DNA of 64,000 nt, taken from the NCBI GenBank assembly GCA_048013815.1, contig CM106586.1:1-64000 (forward strand), in the 5' to 3' direction. Within the stretch, counting starts at the first letter, position 1. Each line of letters starts with the position of its first letter. The translations under genes and the position numbers were made by a program. This DNA comes from Setoptus koraiensis (Eukaryota; Arthropoda). The notes beneath the pieces are model-generated. The model did not search any database, had not been told where the DNA came from, and was given only the letters and a program-made list of their open reading frames with translations. This document shows positions 12,063 to 22,834 of this stretch, piece after piece.

Positions 12063-12150
12063 ACCTTACAAGGAAACCTGCCGAGCTGATACACTCACAG
12101 GGTTAGATGCAAATCTGAGTGTATGAGCTCGGGAGGTTTCCTTGTTAGCT
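12063..12150 (+). ncRNA. Candidate microRNA precursor hairpin
   Basis: Bases 12068-12097 pair with 12116-12145 in an unbroken register: 28 Watson-Crick pairs out of 30, interrupted only by two G-G mismatches (12080/12133 and 12088/12125). The terminal loop has 18 nt (12098-12115). Looser pairing extends the base to 12063/12150. Total size near 88 nt, stem length, loop size and absence of large bulges match animal pre-miRNAs. The seed resembles none of the conserved arthropod microRNAs I can recall, so it may be lineage-specific. Alternatives are a short inverted-repeat (MITE-like) element or a hairpin expressed from the minus strand, where the mismatches become C-C. A TATAAAG at 12255-12261 lies downstream and would not drive it. 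Confidence 0.5.
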
Positions 12151-15100
12151 TACAACGTTCAGTATGAAGTACCTGTGGGTGTGGGTCGATATATCGGCTC
12201 ATGAGTGCTCGATAGCGCGCCATCTACACATAGCTGCATCCAAACACTATGTTGTATAAAGATAGCAAGCGACCAATCAAGTGGATCAACTAAAAACCAA
12301 GAGCCAACGAACAACCAAACGACCAGCCTAAGCATGCATCAGAAATGGAAATGAGCAACCCTTCTCAACTGACAAACTGACCACTCGAACACCTAATATG
12401 TTGTTATCCCCTATACTAACATATAATAATAATAATAATACATGGTGGTGATTTGAGTACAACTTTATCGAGAATTGACACGTCGAGATTGTCGAGCAAT
12501 GGAGCGTGTTGGATGAGGTGCAGAGTGATTAGGATAAGCTGGCACTAACAACTTGTTAGTAACAAGAGCAAGTTACAATCGAGTGAATCGAGTGACTGCC
12601 CACTGGTGCTAGGTACCAATACTAAAACTGCAAACACTTGTGATTGTTTGATTGGAGGCAGTGGGCAGAACTGGAGCAAAAATAGCTGATGTTTCGTTTC
12701 ATGATCTGATTCTAACTTGCACATTGTGCCTATATAACGGCATAACAATTCGAGGCCACAGGGATGCGGGAGTGTGTGGGTATGGGAGAAGCGTATGATG
12801 GTAGAAGGGGACAAGGGGAGGATGGGAGAAGGGGACAGAGGGAGGATGGGGGTATGAGGATATAACTCTTGTCAGTGTTGTGACAGTAATAGAAAGAGTG
12901 ATTCACACAATTACTGAATGCACTTTATCACGCACTTACAAAACTTTTTCTTGGTCCCTTTCTGTGTCTGTCTCTGCTTTGCTCTCTAATGATTAGAGTC
13001 TAATGATTGCAATGTTGTAATTGCGCAATGGTTCAATTGTTACCCAAAATGACCACTGCCTCAGGATGTTTGTTGCTCGTGTTGTTTGTTAGTGCGTGTG
13101 CGTGTGCGTGTGCGTGTATTGTTTCATTGGATCACACTCGCCAGCTTATCAATTATGTCTCACTACCACTAAAAAGCTTACTGAATCCCCCTAGTGTCAG
13201 CAATTCAAAGCTTAACTGACCAGCCAGGTGCAGCAGTTTTAATCTGCACCGTTGTGCGTATTATCCATACGGCTCATTCCTATGTTAATAACATTATGTA
13301 ATAACGACTTATAACGTCAGTATGGCTAGGTCTGGTGATTAGTTCAACTTTTATATTATTATTATTCAATTCTTTAATGATAGTCACACAAATCATCAAT
13401 CTACTTTGCCTATATTAAATTCTCTTACAACATTGTGAGTTGTCAGTGTTTTGCACAATTCGGTCGCAAAGCAGCAACATTGAGCAGTATAAATGATGGT
13501 TACATTTGAACCAGAAATGGCTCATTTTTGCTTCATTACCTAACCAATGCAGTGCAGTATGCTTGCAATATGCAAATTATTCAGGCAACAAGATGGTCAG
13601 CCTACAAACACTGACACTCTTGCTTACTCTTACATTACTTGTAAGCTCTTAAAGCGTAAGCTATACTGACAATATTGTGAGGCCAATGCGATAAATACCA
13701 GTGGCTGTTCTGTACAATAACAACAACAGTGCCGGATATAATGCAGTGTAGTAATCTAATAATCTGCATAACAGCAACAACAACATGCTCAAAACAAAAC
13801 CTAACACATGACAGTGTCCAGTAACAGAATGGCCACACACAAAATAACTAGCATGCACAACCGGGCCCCAAATGACCAACTGCATATATCATTGTTTGTA
13901 CATACACATATAAATATACACAAAAACAAAACTAAGTATAAGATAAAAATAAAAGATGCACAAACTTGTGTGAATATTGGGCCAGCCACACAAAATTGAT
14001 GCAGATTGTTATCTTGGTCGATACTTTCTAGTCGATTAAATATGTTCTATATATCGAGTATCGGCAACAACAGCAACAATGAAGCTGCCGGAATCGTCGC
14101 AAATGCCAGCCAAAACAACACAAGCTTGCCTAATGATCTGAACACTTTTTCAATTTTGCGTTGGCGCACTTGCATTTATCCGCATAAAAGTTGAACAGTC
14201 AACATTAATACAGCATTTATCTTCTTTGGTCCGGCCTGGTCCGGTCGGGTCTGGTCTGAACTGGTATAGCCTGGTCTGTCTATCGTATCGATCTTGTCAG
14301 TAGTATCATAGTAACGGATAAAAGACAGCCTACAGAGTGAGTAATGTTCACCAATAATGCGCAACTCACCAAACAGTCTAGACCTACTAACCGACTGATA
14401 CAATGAACAGCCCATTAGTAGACGACACACGATTTCACGGCAACGCGTGATAAAGTGAGCCTCACAAACGGGCACCCGTTTGAAATTATCTCATGTGTCG
14501 GTGTTGTTGTTGTCGTTGCTATAAACCACCAGATGCCGCGAAATCATCCGCACTACGCTGTGTAAATGCGATTTTATCTCGATGAGCATGCAAAAAAGCA
14601 GTACAAACACTTGTAACTTTTTCCAACTATATACATGCGTGTAATATGTTGATTCTGGGCAAGCAAGTAATTTGCTCGTCCTCTTGGCAACCATTCCAAA
14701 TTGATGATGCGAGAATGATGCTAAAGATGAATTGACGTCTCTCTCTCTCTCTATTTGCGCCCCAACTCTCTCCACTATAATCATGGCATCGTATTTTGCT
14801 CGCTTATCTCGCCCATTGATTTATCTACATGTTGGACGATGCTTGCTTTTTGGGGCTTACCAACTAACGCTTCATTTTTTCTTATAAATATTAACGTTGT
14901 TGCTATAGAGAGTTAGCGATACATGAGATTATGGGGGCGCCGCTCGCCAGAAAGTTGGCCCCAAAAGTGTACTGATAAGATTAGCTAGTTAGACAATGAT
15001 GTGTTAGCGTCAGTTGCTTATAATTCAGCATCCATACAACTTTAGCAAGACTCACTTGGCTCACACCTACCAGCATCTAACAACTACTTGTGACTCACCA

Positions 15101-18100
15101 TCATGAGTAGCAGTCATCACTGCAAGCATTCAACATAGCACAACATAACGCAACACAACAGACACTATTATGTAAGATTATATTGCCAATACATGATGAG
15201 ATAGAAATCTAACACCAGAGCACGCAACGAAACCGTTACCCAATGTTAACTGACCGGTTGCAGCACACATTTTGTTTGAGTGTCTGTTACGAGTACATTG
15301 TATTTTTCCTCTTACTGACCTGTTCACCTATTATGACGACCATGATGACCAGGATGATGGCATTGCAGCACCAGCATTGGCCCAAACTACAAGAGGAGCC
15401 CAGAAAAAAGGAGCTTCTCAATGGTGGTAGCACCAACTGGCGGCTTAAGTTAATCTTATTTCCAACACCATGAAGCTGCCCACTCATTGGAGCTCGTCAC
15501 CATTGAGGCTTCTCTCAGGTAAAATGGGCAAAAACGAAAACTCTTTCATCAATCTGTTCGGAGGCATCTCACACTCACACTTGTGAGTAATTCCCACTTA
15601 GTATATCAACATAATAATGGTCACAGCTATTATGGCCCCTCTCACTCATACTCACAGTTATGGCAACAATATCGACAATATCCCTTTTGGGGCGATGCCT
15701 GCAATATCTGCAATATCGCCCCAAAGTGACAATATCAATTGTGATGGTTGCAATAGCAAATATGATATTAGCCTCAATTGGCGCCCCAATTACACACGAG
15801 CACGCCCAATAATGGCCCAATGTACTCTGCAATTATCTCGAACGATCCGCCCATCAGATACGACCGAAATCTATTCTGTTTCACCAACGATCATTCACTC
15901 AACCAAAACAACAATGCAGCAGGCTCTCTCGAATGGCCTCAATGGCAAATTGATCGCAACGAACCACCTATTCAATAGTACGAATGATATTGACTTTGCA
16001 TCAATTAGTTTTTTTCTCAAAATCTATACTTTGATGGTATCTAGCAGGGCTGATTTCAGATTTCTCATCTCTCTGCCATCGCTCTAGCCCTTCGAAATTG
16101 TCTCCTGTGATTATAAATTGCAATGTTGCACCCAACAGAAACAAAATCTCTGTTCACAAAATGATCTCTTAAAACATCACCATATACTCATCGGAATAGG
16201 TAAGGTTGATGGGCTTGCGCTCGAGCTAATTGACTTTGGCACGTATGAAATAGGACTTACTGTCAAAACACGTACTGTTAAACAAGACACTTCGCTATAA
16301 TGGTGCTGAACGCGTGCTAACTGAAACAAAACAACACTTTTTCTCGACGGATTTTCGCACCGGAGATCATGTGTTGCTGGTCGTTTTGTAAACTTGGCCG
16401 GGCTACCAATGACATGACTAAATAAGAGAATTATATTCTAATTCTAATGCTTTGAATTAAAGGAATGATTTAAAGGCGATTTTGAAAGAAGGGGTCACCT
16501 TCCGATGGAGTAATATTATTGTATGTTACTCTGGGAGCAATCCAACCATTATTGATCTTGTGAGACAGTGGCGAAGATCCCTTGTTTGACTAGTGTATAC
16601 ATTGGCGAGATATTTTAGTCGTAAAAGAATATGATTCATTTGATAGGTCCAATTGATGTGTGCCATCCCGAAGAGCAGGCTGGACATGTAACAGATAATA
16701 CGACAGTTTATTATTTTCCTAGTTGGCCATCTCTAGATAACCCCCTCATTAGGAGAAACACTCGGGAAAGTCTTGCCTCAGATTAGTTATTCTCATATGT
16801 ACCAGATTGTTACAGTTGTTACCGCATTGTTATTTACAGTTGGATGTATCAAAAAGAGAACAAACGTCATCGTTCTAGTGAAAAAATTGCATTTAAATTT
16901 GCGTTGGCGATCTCTAGCAAAAGCATATATAAGATAGCAGCATGTACAGATAAATAATAGATTGAAGAGATCAATTTATTAATGTGATAGCTCTAACCAA
17001 CTTGTTTTCTTGTGCTTTTGCACTCATTCATTTCGCTTCCATGAGAACTTTCAGATAAACGCAAATTGAAGGGTGAGTCATTACGCAACATCATACAAAG
17101 ATAGTCTACGTTGTTGTTGCTTTTGTCAATGGCTCCTATGCAATTAATGACATGTGAAGAAAAATGTTAATTGATATCTATGGTGCACTCACAACTTACT
17201 TGTTTAACTTTTTTGCATTAGTTATTAGCAGTGCATCATTGTGCGCTGTGTCTTATGTCTAGAATCAATTAAGATAAATGAACGAAACTTATACATATAC
17301 GCGCCTGTTGCCTAAAGGCCAGTGACCCTCTTGCATTGTATGTATCTGCAACCTTGAACTAGAAGTTGTTGCTTGAAAATATTGAAATATATGCTGGTGA
17401 AACTCAAAACAAATCTCTTTTCCTCTCAAAATAGCAAAGTCTTCAGCAACCTAGTCAAATAGAATTCCTTATCGAATTTGGATTGGATTGTTATAGATTC
17501 AAGTCATTAACTATAGTTTATTTACATCAGTCTGATAAATAGTGGTGGCTTCTTTAATTCGACTTGCTCAATTATTAAACTAAAAGGCTCATTCGATGAT
17601 TCTGCTGATGATCAACGAGCAGCGAATTAAAAATCATAATCAACATCATGGCGTAAGTGATTATGAGTGACAAATTCAATAAAACAAAAACAAACAATCC
17701 TTTTCTCTCAATCAGCACAAACAAGAGGAACAATTCAAGGTTAAAGCTATTGTCACCTGAAACTGTTGATGTTTCCCGTCTTGTTTTTTGTTTGTTCATC
17801 TATATTGATACTATCATTGTAATGAGAAAGCATAAGAACTATTATTATGATTATGAATAGACATGGATTTAGACATAGAGTTTGCTTTTTTATATGTACA
17901 GCTACGTATCTAGTGTGTTAGACTTGATCAATATTTATGAAAAATACAGTCTTGTTTCTCTACTAATTATACCATGTTTCAGCCTAAATACACACGTAAC
18001 TTTAGTTCATTGTTGATAATCTGATGGTAAGATTAGGTTAACATGAAAGAAGACGCGATCGCTGGAGAGGAAATCACTATATAATCAGCATGCCATAGTA

Positions 18101-19925
18101 TTTGTTTACTTTTAAAGCTTGGTCGATGTGAGACTAAAAAGATACGAGCTATAAAGCTAATAATGATTTCTAAACTTGATGCTCTATCTTTCTTATTATC
18201 CATGTCGTGTGTTTATGATTGAACCAAATCTCTTTGTAATACCAAGTTTGTATCTCTTCGTGCTGCTCGTTGTAATAACAATTGGTCTTGCATATGCTCG
18301 ACAACATTACTGAGGTTTAAGCTGTTTTTTATTCTTTCAGACTTGCTCTATTTCTTCTTTTTACAGATAGGCTCATAGTATAGCTGTGATAGAATAATTG
18401 AACTGACGAGGATAATAAGTTGAAACATACAAATGTGTCTAGCTAAAGTGTGAATCTTGCAGCAGCACTGTGCCACTAGTATACTCAAGAGGGCGAATTG
18501 TGATGCAAGAGTATCATGTACATACTCTATGTACCTCTATGTAGGTATTGACTAAGATCGATTTTAAAATTGCACGCCGCCAAGTCATGAAAAACTGTAC
18601 AACATTTGTGTCGTCGGTTGTATAAAACATGTTATATAACAAGTAAAAAGTTTTACAGCTTGTGAGCCATCTTTTTACTATCTGTCTGGTCTTTTAGGCG
18701 TCATTGCTCACAATAATGAAATTATAGCTAGTTCGAAATACAAATGACTAACAGAATAGAGCCAAATCATAATCTATAAAGTAAAAAAGCTTTAATCTAC
18801 TCTTGGGTCTAACTGATAACTACTGATCCATAACGTTTGTAAACAAACAAATACACCCACACACACTGATTGATTGGCCATTGATGGTCTGATTTTTGAA
18901 TTAACTTACAGCCAGTTAGTTAGCTGCTATCTTCTTTCGTTTGTTTATATAATTGTTTTTATCTGGCAAATGCGTGCGTTTCAACTCATTTTTAACACAT
19001 CGACTTTACTACATTGTTGCTAACATTATCATAAGAATATTACATAAGCCATTAGAATTGTTCAAAGTGATGCAAATATACATTTGGATGTCTCAAATTA
19101 CAGCGTTGCGTAAGTGTGTTTATATGATTGGAGCTGGCGCGTCTACTTGTAATAAAAGAGAGAGAGAGAGAGAAAGAGAAAATTGTGTCTGCTATCAAGT
19201 GCTTGTTATCCATAATATAAAAAAAGAAAACTATTCGGTGATTAAATCTAACTCGCTCTCTCACTCTGCCTGATAGTATTGTAATGGGTGTGTTCAATTT
19301 TATTTCCATCAATTGGAGATTTGTGTGTTCACTTATGACAAATTTACATACATTATTATACATCATATGATCACAAAAGTCAAAATATAAAGATACAAAA
19401 AACATAATAGTAAGAGAGCTTCTAAAGTCCTATCGATGAAAAGACAACCGATCGAGGCATGTTTATTAGGGATTCACATAAACAACAAACCAGACTGACA
19501 CAGTCACAAGCAAACTCTGTCTCGATATAGACACACAAGTCTCCATTTGTCAAGACCGTGTGTTTGTCTGCTACTGCTATGAGCAAACGTTAAAAACGTA
19601 GTAATCAACAACAAAACACTGGTAGGAAGTAATTAATAATAACATAATAAAAAGGTGTCGAAAATCTTAGAAGAATCGAAAAATATTTTAGTGACATAAC
19701 TAACTAACATAACGTCTGTAGTCTCGGAGAGAGTAAGTTGCTGCGTATACTTCGGTTTTTATGACCTTATTACTATCATTGACATGGTGATTTAATAAAT
19801 ATTAAAAATACACACACACACAACTGGAGTGATGATCACTAGTTGATACAAACAACATCTTGACAGATTCGTCTCTGCCAATGAGCTACGTGATGACTAC
19901 TCCGGTCAACATGACGTAAGATGCT
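12151..19925. other. Gene-poor spacer upstream of the GPCR gene
   Basis: No gene I can support. It contains a short (ATA)n at about 12421, a TATAAAG at 12255-12261 without a coding frame after it, a degenerate CTGGTC-type repeat near 14228-14280, a small inverted repeat (15684-15696 with 15715-15726) and short CA and GA runs. An ATG frame of 156 codons at 15617-16087 is Asn/Thr/Ser-rich and lacks family features; I treat it as chance. Because the GPCR coding sequence may start at a splice acceptor near 20044, part of this spacer may be its 5' intron. Confidence 0.35.
12797..12852 (+). repeat. 24-bp G-rich tandem repeat with G-quadruplex motif
   Basis: Two diverged 24-bp units (12797-12820 and 12821-12844) and a partial third. 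Within them 12824-12852 has four runs of three or more G with loops of 4, 5 and 5 nt, meeting the usual G3-N1-7 intramolecular quadruplex rule on the + strand. Confidence 0.65.
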
Positions 19926-20051
19926 ATGTATAGACACATCGCTGGTAACAGATATCATCAATTACGATCACAATTAATAGTATTACAAATTCCTGCTTCT
20001 CTTTTTATTCTTCCTCGTCTTATTTGGCATCGTCTCAACAATAGATACGCA

Positions 20052-21230
20052 ATGACGACAATGGTTTATGACGAGTACGAGGAGCCACCAGCACCCGACG
20101 GACCTGCCATAGACGCGGAGCTTATTGTGACTGGCTTAATATACGGCATCACATTTATAATAGGAGTTATCGGAAATGGCTTAATTATTTATTCGGTGTC
20201 TCATTTTCGCGGAATGCGATCACTATCAAATGTATTTTTAGCCAGTTTAGCCACAGCCGATCTAATGCTCATATTAGTCTGTGTACCTGTGAAACTGTGT
20301 CAATTATTTTCATACACTTGGACATTTGGAGAGTTTGGTTGTAAATCTGTACATTTTGTTCAAAATTTCACCGCAATTTGCTCCGTATTTACGCTGACAA
20401 CTATGTCCATTGAGAGATATTATGCTATTATGCATCCCGTTAAATGTCGGTACATTTGTACAATGTCTCAAACAAAAAGAATTATTATTGCAACCTGGAT
20501 ACTTTCATTTATTATGGCGGCACCTGTTAATTGGATACAAATTCACAAAGAGGTTGGCTTCAAAGTAAAAGCTTATTGGTGTGTCAGAGATTGGAGTAGA
20601 ACTTTACTTTGGCAATCATATGAAGTTTACATGCTTGTGATTATATTAGTCGTGCCATTGATTATTATGACTTACTCTTACACGCACATTTGCTATAGAT
20701 TGTGGGTAGTTATGGGACAAAGAACCTCTAAATGCGAAGACGCTATTCTTGCCATTAATGATTTGGATACAGGTAACACAAAAACTATTTATTTGACAAT
20801 GAACGATAATAACAGCAATCAAACAGTCAGACAGGTAAGTTATTACTTATCGTATTAATGATTATTTCTCAGAGCAAAACCTTATGTGATACTTTCTTTA
20901 TTTGATTGCCTATTGATCCAATTAAAGACACAACCTATTTTCTCTTTTCACATTGATTCCTGTTCACCAAAACTGTCACAGGTCATCAAAATGTTAATAG
21001 CTGTTGTTATCATATTTATCTGTTGCTGGTCTCCGATATTACTCATAAACGTCTTGACTGCTTTTGGTGTAATTCAGCCTTTGAATTATGGAAACTTGAA
21101 AGTGTTAAGAATTTCCGCACATTTATTCTCATACATCAACAGTTGTATTAATCCAATTATATATGGATTTATGTCCCAGAACTTTAGAGCTTCATTTAAA
21201 ACGGCCCTAACGAAATGTCTCGGTTGTTAA
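20052..21230 (+). CDS. Class A (rhodopsin-type) neuropeptide G-protein-coupled receptor, two exons
   Basis: Exon 1 (20052-20834) and exon 2 (20982-21230) join in phase 0 across a 147-bp GT-AG intron inside cytoplasmic loop 3. This yields 343 aa from ATG 20052. Seven helices are visible: GNGLIIYSV in TM1, LASLATADLM in TM2, the cysteine before TM3 (FGCKSVHF), ERY in place of DRY after TM3, CWSP in TM6 and NPIIYGF in TM7. Cysteines at the end (KCLGC) are possible palmitoylation sites. The loop HPVKCRYICTMSQTKRI and the TM6-TM7 region recall allatotropin/orexin-like and TRH-type receptors; the ligand cannot be named. The extracellular N-terminus is short and acidic with tyrosines (YDEYEEP). An upstream in-frame ATG at 19926 would add 42 residues. 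A pyrimidine tract ending in AG at 20043-20044 suggests instead an upstream 5' exon. AATAAA is at 21243-21248. Confidence 0.85.
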
Positions 21231-21726
21231 TTATTTCACTATAATAAATTTTCATCAATTGATCTCGCTGAGTAAGAATTTTTTGTTGTTTTACAAGATT
21301 TTGATGCAATTTGTCTACAAGAACGTCCAAATGTCTAGATAACAACGTCTCTATTATATCCCGGCCATTTTCATGCTTGTGACCCAATAGTGTCTTGCCA
21401 TTGGTTTGCTCATCTTCTATTAGTCGCATTATGGCATGTTCGGCATCATGAAATCTCAATGACACGGCACAAAATTCGTCGGAGGTCAATTGAGAAGAAA
21501 GACTTTGAATGTCAATTAGTAGGCATTCTATAACACATTTATAATGTATCAGGTGTCGAGTTAATGTTTCCGCCGAGGCTTGGTTCTTGTAAAACTTTTT
21601 CTCTCTTTCCACAACCAATTCTCTCATTTCCAGATGATTATCTAATAACTTGTTGAGAAAGTTTTCCTGTGTTTTTAAATAGTTGCTCTGTGTGGCGAAT
21701 TTGGCGTAATCATTCAATTGGCTCAT
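21196..21726 (-). CDS. Coiled-coil protein, 176 aa, unrecognised; overlaps the GPCR 3' end
   Basis: An ATG-initiated minus-strand frame encodes a charged, helical protein with heptad-like spacing through most of its length (for example NFLNKLLDNHLEMRELVV and LLSRHLDVLVDKLHQNLV). I see no signal peptide or membrane helix. Subunits of small coiled-coil complexes such as augmin (HAUS) or BLOC-1 look like this, but I cannot assign one; HAUS2 is a guess only. Its last 35 coding bases (21196-21230) are antisense to the last codons of the GPCR. A minus-strand AATAAA (21127-21122) lies inside the GPCR exon, so the mature transcripts would overlap tail to tail. Codon choice is ordinary. The frame is intronless, in keeping with many neighbours. 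Confidence 0.7.
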   Translation of the reverse strand: MSQLNDYAKFATQSNYLKTQENFLNKLLDNHLEMRELVVEREKKFYKNQASAETLTRHLIHYKCVIECLLIDIQSLSSQLTSDEFCAVSLRFHDAEHAIMRLIEDEQTNGKTLLGHKHENGRDIIETLLSRHLDVLVDKLHQNLVKQQKILTQRDQLMKIYYSEIINNRDISLGPF

Positions 21727-22199
21727 TTTGGTTTATTGTTTCTATAACTTGGATGAAATCAAGATTAAACGTAATGGTTGCATCGAGTAAATGAGTAAAC
21801 TTTACAATGGTGATACAATAATAACTGTCTATAATTTTGGCAAACTATCCGGTTTTATTTACTAAAAATAAGTTTCACATGGACATACAACGTGCTTTTA
21901 TCGTCAAGTATGGTATATATTGTGTGCAAACTAACTGTTGAAAGATTGTTACACCGAAGAATAACTTAAAATTGAGCCTAAAACGAGGCCGGCGTCGCAT
22001 TGGCGTCAGCAAAACTAATCTCGCCAAGTTGAACAGTACAGAAGTAGTACAACGGTAGAAAGGGTAGACTATGCACTAATATGCAACGACCACTTTGGCG
22101 TCACTAGAGACTGTGGCGTCATCGCCGAAGACGCCGATTGGCACAATAGTATTCTTTATAGGATAGACCTGCTCCTTGAATCCTATACCTGGTATAAGG
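21727..22199. promoter_or_regulatory. Promoter region of the coiled-coil gene and 5' flank of the tRNA
   Basis: No open frame of note. The proximal part should carry the minus-strand promoter of the 176-aa gene; the distal part is the 5' flank of the tRNA. No TATA box stands out. Confidence 0.35.
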
Positions 22200-22300
22200 G
22201 CAACTATGGCCGAGTGGTTAAGGCGATGGACTCGAATGAGCGATCAATCCGATATATCCATTGGGGTCTCCCCGCGTAGGTTCGAATCCTACTGGTTGCG
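22200..22300 (+). tRNA. tRNA-Ser (anticodon CGA) with a 19-nt intron
   Basis: The acceptor stem pairs GCAACTA (22200-22206) with TGGTTGC (22293-22299), with one G-U, then discriminator G at 22300. The D-arm region TGGCCGAGTGGTTAAGGCGA (box A) and the T-arm GGTTCGAATCC (box B) match eukaryotic type II serine tRNAs, as does the long variable arm TGGGGTCTCCCC. Anticodon CGA is 22233-22235. The anticodon loop is interrupted one base 3' of the anticodon by an intron at 22237-22255; removing it restores the stem TGGA/TCCA. CCA is not encoded, as expected in animals. It reads UCG serine codons. Confidence 0.95.
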
Positions 22301-22834
22301 ATTAACTTTTTGCTCATTTTCTCCATTTTCCCAATTTTTCATTGCCATCTGGTGAGTCTTTAGAGAAACTCGCCAGGATTCGTCTTGTATTCAGTGCAGC
22401 ACGAATTCAGAAGACAGCGCACTGCTGTTATGGTGCTCAACGTGAGTACTTTAGCACTCGACTGTAGGCACCACAGTCTGCACAGTCTTTACAGTGTAGG
22501 CTGCAGGCTGCAGCAGTACTAGACCAGTAGTAGACAACACCTTATAAATACCCATCGAATACCCATACCACGCCGGCCATTCACTACACATCCTGTGCTC
22601 AATGCAACTGCTCGCATAGTGAGTGCTGCTTTTCATTTCTAATGCAGTGGTCAACACACGTTTTTCACCAATACTCACTGGATTCAATTATCTTATATTC
22701 ACAACAAGTAATCACAAATATTTAGAGCCACAGACAGACAGACTGACGGCAAACGGGATCAAATCAAATTGAATAATCAATACTAATCCTGATCTATAGA
22801 ATTTAATTATCGTCCACTATCAACAATATTCACA
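22301..22834. promoter_or_regulatory. Spacer between tRNA-Ser and CCT7
   Basis: A run of T just after the tRNA (near 22305) can serve as the RNA polymerase III terminator. The rest should hold the CCT7 promoter and 5' UTR. A minus-strand open frame (22451-22687) begins with TTG and follows a CTGCAG-rich repetitive patch, so I do not call it. Confidence 0.4.

Noticed and set aside
15617-16087. 156-codon ATG frame
   Set aside because: Asn/Thr/Ser-rich, no domain, no promoter or polyA at fitting distance; the inner HHP-type repeats suggest chance.
22451-22687. 78-codon minus-strand frame upstream of CCT7
   Set aside because: TTG start, overlaps a CTGCAG-rich degenerate repeat and the CCT7 promoter.
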